This document shows, in pieces, positions 8,476-17,670 of a stretch of 64,000 nt of DNA. The position numbers were made by a program, and so were the translations under genes. Each line of letters begins with the position of its first letter. Position 1 is the first letter of the stretch. A model generated the notes under the pieces. The model saw only the letters and a list, made by a program, of their open reading frames with translations, ran no database searches and was not told the DNA's origin. Source of the stretch: Bacteroides sp. M10. Its GTDB lineage: Bacteria; Bacteroidota; Bacteroidia; Bacteroidales; Bacteroidaceae. The DNA lies in assembly GCF_014334015.1 (NCBI RefSeq), contig NZ_CP060488.1, positions 62,001-126,000 of the forward strand. The letters run 5' to 3'.

Positions 8476-8699
8476 CCGGACAATATATCGTACAAGGAAT
8501 CTTTGCGCTGGCAGGAACTGTCTCCCTGCTGGCGTCATTGCTTAACTGGGACTGGTTCTTTACAACACGTAATGCGCAAACCATTGTCAGAAACGTAGGA
8601 CGCAACCGGGCACGACTCTTCTATGGGATATTAGGGATTATCATTATCGGCATGGCTATATTCTTTTTTGTAGAAACACGAAAAGCCATAGGATTATAA
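8472..8699 (+). CDS. Small two-helix membrane protein, Imm17 immunity-family-like
   Basis: A 75-residue protein with two membrane helices (about 8-27 and 48-68), joined by a short segment with NWDWFF and [11 protein letters not shown]. The pattern matches my memory of immunity protein family 17, small membrane proteins linked to polymorphic toxins. No toxin gene or secretion system is nearby, and the coupling to tsaE by a 4-base overlap suggests a stable housekeeping position. The immunity role is thus doubtful; it may be a general membrane protein sharing that domain. Confidence 0.65.
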   Translation: MTGQYIVQGIFALAGTVSLLASLLNWDWFFTTRNAQTIVRNVGRNRARLFYGILGIIIIGMAIFFFVETRKAIGL

Positions 8700-8753
8700 G
8701 TTCTATAAAAAAATAAACAAGAAGAAAAAGTCAGACTATTATTGATATTCATA

Positions 8754-10064
8754 TTACAATAGTTGTCGTGACTTCATTTCCAGATACTTATTAATCACAT
8801 CAATTGAAAGGTTGTCCGGCGTGGTTAATAAGGAATAGATTCCATGTTGTTTCAAAGTAGATACAATCAGCCGCTTTTCGTAAGCAAACTTTTCTGCGAT
8901 CACATGACGATAGTAACTTTCCGTGTCTTTTGCGGGTTGAGCGATATATTCTTTCAGATCGACATCTTCGAAAAAGACTACGAGCAAACGATGCTGGCGG
9001 TTTAATTGTTTCAGATAAGATAATTGACGGTTCATACCTCCTATGCTTGAGAAGTTTGTGTATAATACTAACAAACTACGTTTGCTGACATGCTTGTTCA
9101 AATGGACACAAAGAGCCGAGAAATCCGTCTCTCCGAAAGTGGTTTGCTGACTATAAAGATTCTCCAGCAAGGTTTGCATATATCCCGGTTGCTTGGAAGC
9201 AGGAACAAAAGAATCAAAGTGCTCATCAAAAGTCACTAAGCCGGATTTATCTTCTTTCCGCATGGCAACATACGATAATACCAGCGAAGCATTAATCGCA
9301 TAATCCAACAGAGTCATTCCCCGGAAGGCTTGCTGCATCACTCTACCTTTATCTATCACATTATAAATCTGCTGAGAACGTTCGTCCTGATATACATTCA
9401 CCATAAGTCCATGTCGGCGGGCGCTTGCTTTCCAGTTAATCGTGCGGTAATCATCACCTTTTACATACTCTTTGATCTGCTCAAACTCCGTATGATGTCC
9501 TACCCGGCGAATACGCTTTATTCCCAGTTCAGTCAGATTATCACTTATTGCCAACAATTCATATTGATGGAGCATCAGATATGACGGGTACACTTTAATA
9601 TCCAGAGGTTCCGCACAAGTATAACGTCGGGATATAAAGCCGATTTTTCCGGTCACAAAAACTCTGATATGCCCGAAAGAGTAAACACCACGATGAGTAG
9701 GGCGAAGATGATAGGTAACTGTTTTTCCCTCGTTTGCTCCAAGCTTCACCTGAAAGTCAACATCACGTTTCTGAAAGATAAAAGGAATCTCATCTATGAT
9801 CTCTAAAGATACAGGATTCGAATAACTACTTTCCACCCGGATACTCACTTCATTTTCGTCACCATTGGAGAAGCGGTCGGCACACTGACGGAAAGCACGG
9901 ATTCCACGAATGCGATAAAGAGAATATGCATCTGCCAGTACCACCAGAAGCAGGACAAAAAGAGTCCACTGCCCGATGACAAAGAACGGAGCAAAGACGT
10001 ATCCGCTACCCAATAACAGGATAACTACGACAAGGGCAATATAGAAACGACGAGTTAAAAACAT
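8754..10064 (-). CDS. DUF58 domain protein, membrane anchored
   Basis: A 436-residue protein with two adjacent N-terminal helices (about 7-45), then a beta-rich region and the DUF58 core, GDDYRTINWKASARR, followed by a von Willebrand A-like fold. DUF58 proteins are usually encoded beside MoxR ATPases and are thought to work with them as chaperone or complex-assembly systems. Here the gene follows the MoxR gene with no spacing. It is the last gene of the minus-strand cluster that starts with the SpoIIM-family gene. Confidence 0.9.
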   Translation of the reverse strand: MFLTRRFYIALVVVILLLGSGYVFAPFFVIGQWTLFVLLLVVLADAYSLYRIRGIRAFRQCADRFSNGDENEVSIRVESSYSNPVSLEIIDEIPFIFQKRDVDFQVKLGANEGKTVTYHLRPTHRGVYSFGHIRVFVTGKIGFISRRYTCAEPLDIKVYPSYLMLHQYELLAISDNLTELGIKRIRRVGHHTEFEQIKEYVKGDDYRTINWKASARRHGLMVNVYQDERSQQIYNVIDKGRVMQQAFRGMTLLDYAINASLVLSYVAMRKEDKSGLVTFDEHFDSFVPASKQPGYMQTLLENLYSQQTTFGETDFSALCVHLNKHVSKRSLLVLYTNFSSIGGMNRQLSYLKQLNRQHRLLVVFFEDVDLKEYIAQPAKDTESYYRHVIAEKFAYEKRLIVSTLKQHGIYSLLTTPDNLSIDVINKYLEMKSRQLL

Positions 10065-11039
10065 CTATTTCGGAACTTCCACTTTATCAATCAAACGCTG
10101 TGTCACTTTCACCGGAGAATAACCTTCCATTTCAGCTTCCGCAGTCAGGATCAGGCGATGCTGAAGTACATAGGGAGCAACAAACTTAATATCTTCCGGC
10201 GTCACAAAATCACGTCCCTGCAAAAGGGCATAAGCTTTCGACGATTGCAGCATGGCTACAGATGCACGTGGAGAGGCTCCCAAATATACGGCTTTACTGG
10301 TACGAGTCTGCTGCACAATCAATGCGATGTATTGAAGCAACGTTCGATCTACAAACACCTGATTCATGAAAGCACGGAGCGACAGCACTTCTTCTTTAGT
10401 AATGGCGGGAGTGATATCATCCAACTTCACCAATGCAGCATTCGTATGATGACGTTCCAGAATGTTCACTTCTTCCTCTAATGAGGGATAATCCATTGTT
10501 ATCTTCATCAGGAAACGGTCGAGCTGTGCTTCGGGAAGTTTGTATGTTCCTTCCTGCTCTACCGGATTCTGGGTAGCCAGAATCGTATAAAGATCTCCCA
10601 TCCGGTGAGTAGTTCCGTCAATACTGATCTGACGTTCTTCCATTACCTCAAACAAGGCGGCCTGTGTCTTGGCAGGAGCACGGTTGATTTCATCCACCAA
10701 TACAATATCTGCAAAAATCGGTCCCTGATGAAAATCAAAGCCATTGGTCTTCATATTAAACACCGTCGTACCTAACACATCACTCGGCATTAAGTCCGGA
10801 GTAAACTGAATACGACTGAAATCGGCATCAATCAGACGAGCAGTCAAACGAGCCAACAGTGTCTTAGCAACACCCGGAACACCTTCTATCAATACGTGTC
10901 CATTCGCCAGAATAGCCGTCAGTACCAAATCGACAGTTTGCTCCTGTCCTACTATGACGGAAGCAATTCGGTCTTTCAACTCTTGTATCTTCTCGGAAAA
11001 GAGAGTTAAATCCACTCGCTGTTCTGTATTCTCTTCCAT
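10065..11039 (-). CDS. MoxR-family AAA+ ATPase
   Basis: A 324-residue cytosolic ATPase. It has Walker A GVPGVAKTLLA (about residues 55-65), Walker B VLVDEINRAPAKTQAAL, a sensor region ILATQNPVEQEGTY, and the arginine-rich lid typical of the family (PRASVAMLQSSKAYA). MoxR ATPases promote maturation or metal loading of partner proteins, commonly together with DUF58/VWA proteins. It sits between the DUF4350 and DUF58 genes, 11 bases after the former. Confidence 0.95.
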   Translation of the reverse strand: MEENTEQRVDLTLFSEKIQELKDRIASVIVGQEQTVDLVLTAILANGHVLIEGVPGVAKTLLARLTARLIDADFSRIQFTPDLMPSDVLGTTVFNMKTNGFDFHQGPIFADIVLVDEINRAPAKTQAALFEVMEERQISIDGTTHRMGDLYTILATQNPVEQEGTYKLPEAQLDRFLMKITMDYPSLEEEVNILERHHTNAALVKLDDITPAITKEEVLSLRAFMNQVFVDRTLLQYIALIVQQTRTSKAVYLGASPRASVAMLQSSKAYALLQGRDFVTPEDIKFVAPYVLQHRLILTAEAEMEGYSPVKVTQRLIDKVEVPK

Positions 11040-11050
11040 AAATTTCTTCT

Positions 11051-12322
11051 TTAGATATGATTGATTATTTCATTCATTTTATCAATATACACTTTCATCT
11101 GATCCGCATCAATCGTACGTCCTCCATAAATCACCGGGCGCACTTCGCGAATCAGTTTCGCAATCTCTTGTATATCCATTCCTGTTTTCCGGGCAATTCT
11201 GTTGAAAGAGCGTTCATCATCTTCCACTTCTTCAATATCTACCTGAATCTCCCTCCGAAGTTCTTCGGCCAAATAGGAAAACTTCTTTCGGACCAGATCC
11301 GCATGGTCTTTCTTTTGAAAGTAAAGCGTACCTATCAGTTCGGTAAATTCAAGAGATTTATTGGCCGGTTCCTGAATAACAGGGATAGCCCGTTGCCGCC
11401 TCTTCGCTGTGAATATCATGAAGAGTATGATGGTAATCATTGTCAGATATAAAGCCCAACGAAGCGGCTGATGTGCCAGAAGATAGCGGAAAGGTGATTG
11501 CTGCACCTGTGCCGTCTCCTTCATGTATCCCTCTGTACGAACTATGGGCAGCTTTCCCATCTGCGACAACAGACGGAAAATATAGGTTGCATTCTTGCCA
11601 TCCAATATACCGTAATTGGTGAAAATCAACGGAGTGGAAACTAAAATGACCTCTCCTTTACCCCACTGACGGGACATTGCAACAGGCATATAAGTAACAC
11701 CATCTGTTACCAGTGAGTCCGCCTCGGTTTCGTATTTAAATTCATTCGACTCAAGGACTTTTTGTGCCAGTACCCTTTCAGGAAGCGAATCTCCCCAGAA
11801 ATAAGAAGAGCACAACTGGGGATAAAAATAAAAAGTCTGACGGGGATAAACCGCCGAATCTCCCACCCAGCACAGACTGTCTTTTAACAAGAATGAAGTT
11901 GCATATTTCTTCAAAGCCATCGGACTGAAGTAGGAATAATAAGACCTGAAGCTCAAAGTATCTTCCATATATCTGCCAAACAAAGTACTCACCAGCATGA
12001 TCTTATCTCCGCGTTCCGCCATTTTCAACAGAGCATTTACATCAACATCCGACAATCGCAAATTATCAGAGATTACCAATATCCCTCTGCGCTGCGTCGT
12101 ATCTTCCTGCTCCAACTGATAGAGACTTTTTTTCGAAAAGGTGTAGCCCTGTGGCAAAGAAGAGGACAACAGACTATCGAATATCGCGCATCCGAAAGGT
12201 TGCTCATCATAATGCCCGAAAGTGGGCTTCCACACAAAGTTCTTCGGCAAATGATATTCTATTGCAAACATAATGAATAGAAAGGCAACAATAAAGATAA
12301 TAAACCAATGGCTTCCTTTCAT
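11051..12322 (-). CDS. DUF4350 domain membrane protein
   Basis: A 423-residue protein with one helix at the N-terminus (about 7-23) and one near residue 290 (ALYLTMITIILFMIF), which suggests a large periplasmic domain between them and a C-terminal cytosolic tail. The domain resembles the glutamine-amidotransferase-like DUF4350 fold (VISDNLRLSDVDVNALLKMA). Such proteins occur in MoxR/DUF58 clusters. The start overlaps the stop of the DUF4129 gene by 4 bases (ATGA), so the two are translationally coupled. Confidence 0.8.
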   Translation of the reverse strand: MKGSHWFIIFIVAFLFIMFAIEYHLPKNFVWKPTFGHYDEQPFGCAIFDSLLSSSLPQGYTFSKKSLYQLEQEDTTQRRGILVISDNLRLSDVDVNALLKMAERGDKIMLVSTLFGRYMEDTLSFRSYYSYFSPMALKKYATSFLLKDSLCWVGDSAVYPRQTFYFYPQLCSSYFWGDSLPERVLAQKVLESNEFKYETEADSLVTDGVTYMPVAMSRQWGKGEVILVSTPLIFTNYGILDGKNATYIFRLLSQMGKLPIVRTEGYMKETAQVQQSPFRYLLAHQPLRWALYLTMITIILFMIFTAKRRQRAIPVIQEPANKSLEFTELIGTLYFQKKDHADLVRKKFSYLAEELRREIQVDIEEVEDDERSFNRIARKTGMDIQEIAKLIREVRPVIYGGRTIDADQMKVYIDKMNEIINHI

Positions 12323-12936
12323 GAGACGCCTCCTTTCTCTATTTCTCCCTGTAGAGACTGCATGGTTCGGAAGAGTTCTTCCGTCGCCTCAAAGTTACCA
12401 TAACGTACCCGCAAGAAATGATTGGTCAGTTGCCGGAAAGCCGGCATCCGCACTTCATTGATATATTGGGTAGGTGTTTTATAAAGTTGCCAGTCAATAC
12501 GTTCTGCGTCACTAAGTTGTTTCAAAGTTTGCAAATAAAGCAAACGTACCGCTTCCCGGTAATCCTGACGGGAAAGTGCCTCTGTAATACCTCCCGGAAA
12601 ATCCACACCGTAAATTGTATCCTCTTCAATCGTATAAGGCAATGCATTCTTACGAGAGACCATAAACAATTCGGGACGTTTCCGGTAGACGAACCAAACA
12701 ATCAATAGCAAAATAAGAATGGCAATACATATCAAGATAAGCCCTGAATACTCTTCAGCAAAACGACTGCCGAATATCTTACGCATCAATTCCCCAAACT
12801 GCCTGCTGATCCACTCAAAGACATTCATCTCCGGAGTCATCAATTCACGGTTATAGTTGTATGCCGGGTCAGACTGCCAAAGGGCAATCTGCGCCGTATC
12901 ACAAACTAATGTATCAGCCGGGGAAGTGAGATTCAT
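12319..12936 (-). CDS. DUF4129 domain membrane protein
   Basis: A 205-residue protein with a short periplasmic N-terminus, one helix (about 67-85) and a cytosolic C-terminal domain. The end contains the pattern of DUF4129 (HFLRVRYGNFEATEELF), a domain found beside MoxR/DUF58 genes and in some transglutaminase-like proteins. It lies 16 bases after the multi-helix membrane protein and 4 bases inside the DUF4350 gene. Its molecular role is unknown. Confidence 0.8.
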   Translation of the reverse strand: MNLTSPADTLVCDTAQIALWQSDPAYNYNRELMTPEMNVFEWISRQFGELMRKIFGSRFAEEYSGLILICIAILILLLIVWFVYRKRPELFMVSRKNALPYTIEEDTIYGVDFPGGITEALSRQDYREAVRLLYLQTLKQLSDAERIDWQLYKTPTQYINEVRMPAFRQLTNHFLRVRYGNFEATEELFRTMQSLQGEIEKGGVS

Positions 12937-12952
12937 CTAGTTGAAGTCTGTT

Positions 12953-13891
12953 TTAGAGTTTGTCAAAATTATCAATATCACTTTCTACCGTTATGCTGTC
13001 TACCACTTCCGATGCATGACCGTACTGATAAACCAAGCCGACAATACTGAATATAGCCGACAAGTAAGAGCCATACAGCATCAGGATAGAGAACAAATAT
13101 TGTGCGAAGTTCAGTCCGACCGATGAAGAGGTTGCACCTCCGTCACTCATAGTAAAGATCATTTTCACAATATAGATCACATACCATGGTATAGAAACAA
13201 TTGTCTGCAATACGCTGGCAATGAGTCCCATTACAATTAATATCAGAAAAATTCCGCCCCAGGTTGCGAATCCCAACCGGAATGTCTTTGCAAATGCCTC
13301 GCTCAACGAAATATCTTCAAATAAGTAGATGGGAGACATTAATACCAAAGGTATCATAAATGCGAATAAAAGCGGAATGGTCAGAATGAGTGTGAAAGGT
13401 GTTAACACAGCCAATAGAACAACAAGGATCACCGCAAAGAAGAACAAGAAGCCACAAGCAATCCCCATCAGGAACAGCCTCTTGACATTACGGAGCAGCA
13501 ACGGTTTTATATCGCCAAATACAATTCCGTTCAGGCGTTCTTCCCGTTCATTGTACAATCGCACCATCGCATAAATCAGGGAAGTCAGCAGCAAACCTCC
13601 CAAGCATGAGAAGAAAATCACTCCCGCATAATTCAATGCAAATGAAGGTCCCAGGGCAGCCAACGGATTCTCACCTATTCCTCCTGAAGTCTGCATGGCA
13701 CTAAGATCTGTCATACTTCCCATTAAACCACTAAAGTTAGCAGCCTGAATTAAGCATATAGGGAGTATCAAATAAGTTGAATACTTAAACAATTGTTTCC
13801 AATTCTCTTTTATAAAATCAAAAGAAGCGTTCAACTTCTCACCGAAAGGACGTCTCACATACATCGCAATCTTAGGTTTCTGTGATTCCAT
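12953..13891 (-). CDS. Multi-helix membrane protein of the MoxR/DUF58 cluster
   Basis: A 312-residue protein with about six membrane helices and an N-terminal soluble stretch (RRPFGEKLNASFDFIKENW). I do not recognise a named domain with certainty; its form resembles other multi-helix proteins encoded next to SpoIIM genes in Bacteroidota. It overlaps the end of the SpoIIM-family gene by 20 bases, so the two are probably co-translated. Confidence 0.75.
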   Translation of the reverse strand: MESQKPKIAMYVRRPFGEKLNASFDFIKENWKQLFKYSTYLILPICLIQAANFSGLMGSMTDLSAMQTSGGIGENPLAALGPSFALNYAGVIFFSCLGGLLLTSLIYAMVRLYNEREERLNGIVFGDIKPLLLRNVKRLFLMGIACGFLFFFAVILVVLLAVLTPFTLILTIPLLFAFMIPLVLMSPIYLFEDISLSEAFAKTFRLGFATWGGIFLILIVMGLIASVLQTIVSIPWYVIYIVKMIFTMSDGGATSSSVGLNFAQYLFSILMLYGSYLSAIFSIVGLVYQYGHASEVVDSITVESDIDNFDKL

Positions 13892-14834
13892 GTTTTTTTC
13901 TATTTGGTAAATAAATATAGTAGAATATAATAAATGCCAGAGAAGTGAGTATCACACCGAGCCTCAACATATCGGGAAGTTCTGTATGACGGGTAATAAA
14001 ACCTTCTATAAAGCCTGCCATAATGAATACCGGAACAGTGCCGATCACAATTTTCAAGCCTCGCTTCGCTCCTCTTCTGAAAGATTCCAGTCGTGAATAC
14101 GTGCCGGGAAACAACCAACCGTTGCCTAAAGCTAATCCGGCGGCACCGGCCACGATGATCGCCCAAATCTCAAGCGTCCCGTGTAGCCAGATGGCAAGAC
14201 TGGACTCCCATAACAAATCGTGCTGATAAAAGAATGTTTGAAAAGCTCCTACCATGATACCATTGGAAAGAAGCATATATCCTGTGCCGAAACTGGTCAG
14301 CAATCCCATGGCAAAGCAGTTGAAAGATACCATCACGTTATTAAGCGTAATGCCTAGAAACATCGGTACTTCAGAAGAGCCGTTATACACGGCCATGGGC
14401 TCACCATTGGCTATATTGTCGAGTGTCATATCTACATAACCGTTTCCTAATATCAGCCGGACAAAATCCGGATCATTCGCTGCAGATAATACACCGATTA
14501 ATGCGCTGGCTACAAAAATCAGAAAGGAGGTCAGTAATTCGCGGCGTGCATCGTGCATGGTTCGTGGCACTTCCTGTGTCCAAAAGGTAATAATGCGTGT
14601 CCACTTCTCTCGTTTATTCCGGTAAATCTCGTTATGCAACGCCGAAGCCAGATTGTTCAGATAAATAGTAATACGGGAAGTCGGGAAATGTGTTTGAGCA
14701 AATGCCAAGTCAGCTGTCAAGTCCGTATATGCATCGGCCAGTTGATCGGGAGACAGACTCGCCGCCCACTCTACAATCTTCTCTGTCTCCTTCCATTTTT
14801 CAATGTTCCGACGAATAAACGTTACTTCTTTCAT
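13872..14834 (-). CDS. SpoIIM (stage II sporulation protein M) family membrane protein
   Basis: A 320-residue protein. The N-terminal 95 residues are helical and soluble (WKETEKIVEWAASLSPDQLA), followed by five to six helices with LLTSFGTGYMLLSNG and WLHGTLEIWAIIVAGAAGL, which match SpoIIM/DUF95 proteins. The organism does not need to sporulate; this family is common in non-sporulating Bacteroidota, often with RDD and MoxR genes. I use the ATG at 14834; a TTG three codons upstream is less likely. It heads the minus-strand cluster. Confidence 0.88.
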   Translation of the reverse strand: MKEVTFIRRNIEKWKETEKIVEWAASLSPDQLADAYTDLTADLAFAQTHFPTSRITIYLNNLASALHNEIYRNKREKWTRIITFWTQEVPRTMHDARRELLTSFLIFVASALIGVLSAANDPDFVRLILGNGYVDMTLDNIANGEPMAVYNGSSEVPMFLGITLNNVMVSFNCFAMGLLTSFGTGYMLLSNGIMVGAFQTFFYQHDLLWESSLAIWLHGTLEIWAIIVAGAAGLALGNGWLFPGTYSRLESFRRGAKRGLKIVIGTVPVFIMAGFIEGFITRHTELPDMLRLGVILTSLAFIIFYYIYLPNRKKHGITET

Positions 14835-14877
14835 GCTTTTCAATAGATTTCGGATAAGTTTTGTCCGAAACCGGAAG

Positions 14878-14885
14878 CAAAAATA
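14878..14885 (-). promoter_or_regulatory. -7 box for the SpoIIM/MoxR cluster
   Basis: On the minus strand TATTTTTG occupies 14885 to 14878, with an expected start near 14870. The resulting leader holds an inverted repeat, TTTCGGA 14848-14854 and TCCGAAA 14864-14870, which could fold at the 5' end of the message. Confidence 0.5.
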
Positions 14886-14897
14886 AGAGAATTATGA

Positions 14898-14905
14898 TAT
14901 ATTTG
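14898..14905 (+). promoter_or_regulatory. -7 box for the RDD gene
   Basis: TATATTTG matches TAnnTTTG. It lies 12 bases from the divergent -7 box of the SpoIIM cluster, so the two promoters sit back to back and may compete. Confidence 0.5.
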
Positions 14906-14935
14906 CAACGGAATCCTAAAAATGTTTAACCTGAA

Positions 14936-15661
14936 ATGGCAGAATCTACGATAATAACCGGACAATTCGTTCGTATCAGCCAAACGCCAGCCAGTATCGG
15001 CGAACGACTGATGGCTTTAATCATCGATTATTTTCTGATCGGGCTTTACATTTTGTCCACTGCCACTCTCTTATCCGAATTAAGTTTACCATCAGGATTC
15101 AGTTTATTCTTTTTCTTGTGCATCGTTTATTTGCCTATTCTCGGTTATTCTTTTCTTTGCGAGATGTTCAATCACGGACAGAGTTTTGGAAAGAAGCTCA
15201 TCAATATCCGTGTTGTAAAAGTGGACGGTTCCACTCCCAGCATAGGATCTTATCTGTTACGATGGATTCTTTTCCCGATCGACGGTCCTATCACAAGTGG
15301 CCTGGGACTTCTGGTCATTTTATTGAATAAAAACAATCAACGGCTAGGAGATCTTGCTGCCGGTACGATGGTGATTAAAGAGAAAAACTACCGTAAGATA
15401 CATGTCAGCCTGGATGAATTCGATTATCTTACCCAGAATTATCATCCGGTATATCCGCAATCGGCTGATTTATCACTCGAACAAGTGAATGTAATTACCC
15501 GAACACTGGAATCCAGTGAGAAAGACCGGGCAAGACGTGTCACGGCACTTGCCAAGAAAGTACAGGAATTGCTTTCCGTTACTCCTCGTGACGGTAATCA
15601 GGAAAAATTTCTTCAGACTGTACTTCGCGATTATCAATATTATGCATTGGAAGAAATATAG
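14936..15661 (+). CDS. RDD-family membrane protein
   Basis: A 241-residue protein. The RDD domain spans about residues 18-150: RLMALIIDYFLIGLYIL in the first helix, SFGKKLINIRVVKVDGS between helices, and RLGDLAAGTMVI at the end. A soluble helical tail follows. The domain is often encoded next to SpoIIM proteins, and here the gene is divergent from that cluster. The function is unproven; some relatives have been proposed to act in transport. Confidence 0.9.
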   Translation: MAESTIITGQFVRISQTPASIGERLMALIIDYFLIGLYILSTATLLSELSLPSGFSLFFFLCIVYLPILGYSFLCEMFNHGQSFGKKLINIRVVKVDGSTPSIGSYLLRWILFPIDGPITSGLGLLVILLNKNNQRLGDLAAGTMVIKEKNYRKIHVSLDEFDYLTQNYHPVYPQSADLSLEQVNVITRTLESSEKDRARRVTALAKKVQELLSVTPRDGNQEKFLQTVLRDYQYYALEEI

Positions 15662-15684
15662 AAAAAGCACTAGTTTCCCTATAA

Positions 15685-15718
15685 AAAAGAGGTATACTCG
15701 TATGAGCATACCTCTTTT
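15685..15718. terminator. Terminator after the RDD gene
   Basis: Arms AAAAGAGGTAT (15685-15695) and ATACCTCTTTT (15708-15718), extended inside by CTC/GAG, enclose a 4-base loop. T-rich sequence follows on the plus strand and A-rich precedes, so it can also serve the converging gene. Confidence 0.8.
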
Positions 15719-15752
15719 CTTAATTTTATCTGCAATGAGACCGGACGTCATT

Positions 15753-16088
15753 TTAGTCCACTTGTCCCAGAGAGTTTCCGTATTCCATCTCTCCCTGAAC
15801 CACAAAGAGGACTTCTTCAGGATCATATTCTCCTACTTCATCCTTTTTGGCTTCTTTTACAATGTAAGCCACAACCTCTTCCAAATCGATGTTGACATAA
15901 CCATCTTCATCGGGCTGAGCGTCGAGAATGCCACTTTCAGAGTAATACTCGTCGATTAAATCGAGAAAATAATACAATTCGTCGTCCGAGAACTTCTCCT
16001 TCAGTTCTTGAGGCAGATAGTTTTTGATAAACTCGATGGTCTTTTCGTCATCGGCATCTGCTAATAAAAAATCGTCTTCCAGTCCCAT
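15753..16088 (-). CDS. Small acidic conserved hypothetical protein
   Basis: A 111-residue, strongly acidic, probably all-helical cytosolic protein, with repeated Asp/Glu clusters such as FSDDELYYFLDLIDEYY and PDEDGYVNIDLEE. I do not recognise a domain. It lies downstream of thioredoxin on the same strand with 41 bases between, and may be co-transcribed with it. Confidence 0.65.
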   Translation of the reverse strand: MGLEDDFLLADADDEKTIEFIKNYLPQELKEKFSDDELYYFLDLIDEYYSESGILDAQPDEDGYVNIDLEEVVAYIVKEAKKDEVGEYDPEEVLFVVQGEMEYGNSLGQVD

Positions 16089-16129
16089 GGTAATTTAAGT
16101 ATTAAGTAATAGGTATTAAGTATTATCGA

Positions 16130-16444
16130 CTATAAAAGCTTCTTTACTTTTTCCGCAAATACAGATTTAGCAACTGCACCTACCTGCTTGTCTACTATTT
16201 CACCGTTCTTGAAAAACAATACAGTAGGAATATTACGGATACCATATTCAGCAGCCATATCACCATTTTCATCTACATCGCATTTACCGATGATTACTTG
16301 TCCTTCAAACTCCGCAGCCAATTCTTCAATGATAGGAGCCACCATCTTGCAAGGGCCACACCAAGGAGCCCAAAAATCCACAACAACCGGTTTTCCTTCT
16401 GCAAGAACCTCTTTATAGTTGCTGTCTGTAATTTCTAAAGCCAT
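16130..16444 (-). CDS. trxA: Thioredoxin
   Basis: A 104-residue protein with the classic thioredoxin fold and active site WCGPCK (Cys 29 and Cys 32), followed by the cis-proline segment RNIPTVLFF. It reduces disulfides of cytosolic proteins using electrons from thioredoxin reductase. There is no signal peptide. It is encoded on the minus strand, as dnaE is about 24 kb further on; the carbohydrate genes lie between the two. Confidence 0.96.
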   Translation of the reverse strand: MALEITDSNYKEVLAEGKPVVVDFWAPWCGPCKMVAPIIEELAAEFEGQVIIGKCDVDENGDMAAEYGIRNIPTVLFFKNGEIVDKQVGAVAKSVFAEKVKKLL

Positions 16445-16494
16445 TTTTTTAAGTATTAATTATTAAATGTTATTTCGTTAGCTTATTCGCGCCA

Positions 16495-16502
16495 CAAATA
16501 TA
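16495..16502 (-). promoter_or_regulatory. -7 box for trxA
   Basis: TATATTTG is read on the minus strand from 16502 to 16495. The expected transcript start near 16487 gives a leader of about 43 bases. Confidence 0.45.
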
Positions 16503-16578
16503 ATCAATAAAATTCAATTGAAGTTATCTATTTATTGTTTTATAATATCAGTAAAGCACTTTGTGCATAGGTTGGTTC

Positions 16579-17607
16579 CTACTTACCTTTTGAATCTTTT
16601 TCCTTTTTAGAAGAAGCACGCAACTTAATCTCGGCATCCAACACTATCGAACGATTTGGAGATAACGGCTCCTTAATCTTCTCAATTATCAATTCAGCCA
16701 CCACCTTACCCATTTGTTGTAAAGGAGGCTCAACCGTAGTCAATTGTGGATAAACAATTGTAGATAACACCGTACCAGAAAAACTAGCAATAGCAATCTC
16801 CTCCGGAATCTTCTTACCTAAATCCCGCAGTCTATTCATTGCACCAATAGCCAATGTGTCTGTGAAAGCAAAAATTGCATCAAAGGAGACTCCTTTTTCT
16901 ATTAACATATCTGCCGCATTTGCTCCATCCTTGAAAGTCAACCCCGCCTTTAACATCCTATCTTTATCAAACGGAATGTTAAATTTAACCAATGCGTCTT
17001 TATATCCTCTCGCCCTCTCTACTGAATTATACACATCATCAGGTCCCTGTAAATGAACAATATGCCTATAACCTTCCCGAATCAAATGCTCAACCAAAAA
17101 AAAAGCCTTTATATAATCGTCTACAATAACCTGGGAAACATTCATTCCATATGGTATACGATCATAAAAAACCATGGGCATTTCCGCCTGTTGCAGACGT
17201 ATATACTGATCCAAATTCTCCTTATAACTACAAAGACAGATAATAATTCCATCTACCATAAACCTTTCCATTGTTTGCAAATTCTCTCTTTCCTTATTTG
17301 GATCTTCATCTGATTCTGCAATAATAACCTTTATCCCATTAGCATAAAGTACACTTTGTATACCGCTTATCACTTGTGAAGCAAACGGAGTGAGCATTTC
17401 CGGAACGATAACCCCAACAGTATTCGTATGTCCATATTTCAAATTGGTAGCTACCGGATTAGGCTTATACCCTAACATTTTTGCTGTTTCCAGCACCCTT
17501 TCCTTAGTCTCTTGACGGATGTTCTTATCATTTATCAACGCACGAGATACTGTTGAAACAGACAAAGACAAATGTCGGGCTATATCTTTAATGGTAATGT
17601 GCTTCAT
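16579..17607 (-). CDS. LacI-family transcriptional regulator
   Basis: A 342-residue repressor-type protein. The N-terminal helix-turn-helix with hinge (ITIKDIARHLSLSVSTVSRA, residues 3-22) is followed by a periplasmic-binding-like effector domain (NTVGVIVPEMLTPFASQVIS onward; GFxGT-like ASFSGT near residue 280). It is divergent from the dehydrogenase/transporter pair, and the shared intergenic region holds LacI-type palindromes, so it very likely controls that pair and perhaps itself. The inducer is probably a sugar, polyol or sugar acid. Confidence 0.93.
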   Translation of the reverse strand: MKHITIKDIARHLSLSVSTVSRALINDKNIRQETKERVLETAKMLGYKPNPVATNLKYGHTNTVGVIVPEMLTPFASQVISGIQSVLYANGIKVIIAESDEDPNKERENLQTMERFMVDGIIICLCSYKENLDQYIRLQQAEMPMVFYDRIPYGMNVSQVIVDDYIKAFFLVEHLIREGYRHIVHLQGPDDVYNSVERARGYKDALVKFNIPFDKDRMLKAGLTFKDGANAADMLIEKGVSFDAIFAFTDTLAIGAMNRLRDLGKKIPEEIAIASFSGTVLSTIVYPQLTTVEPPLQQMGKVVAELIIEKIKEPLSPNRSIVLDAEIKLRASSKKEKDSKGK

Positions 17608-17633
17608 AGCTACTTTTGTATTTTAACTTAGGG

Positions 17634-17641
17634 CAAAAATA
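17634..17641 (-). promoter_or_regulatory. -7 box for the LacI-family gene
   Basis: TATTTTTG is read on the minus strand from 17641 to 17634, with a start expected near 17626, about 20 bases before the ATG. The palindromes at 17671-17713 lie just upstream of this promoter. Confidence 0.45.
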
Positions 17642-17670
17642 TGCATTTACAATGACAAATCCTAATCATT

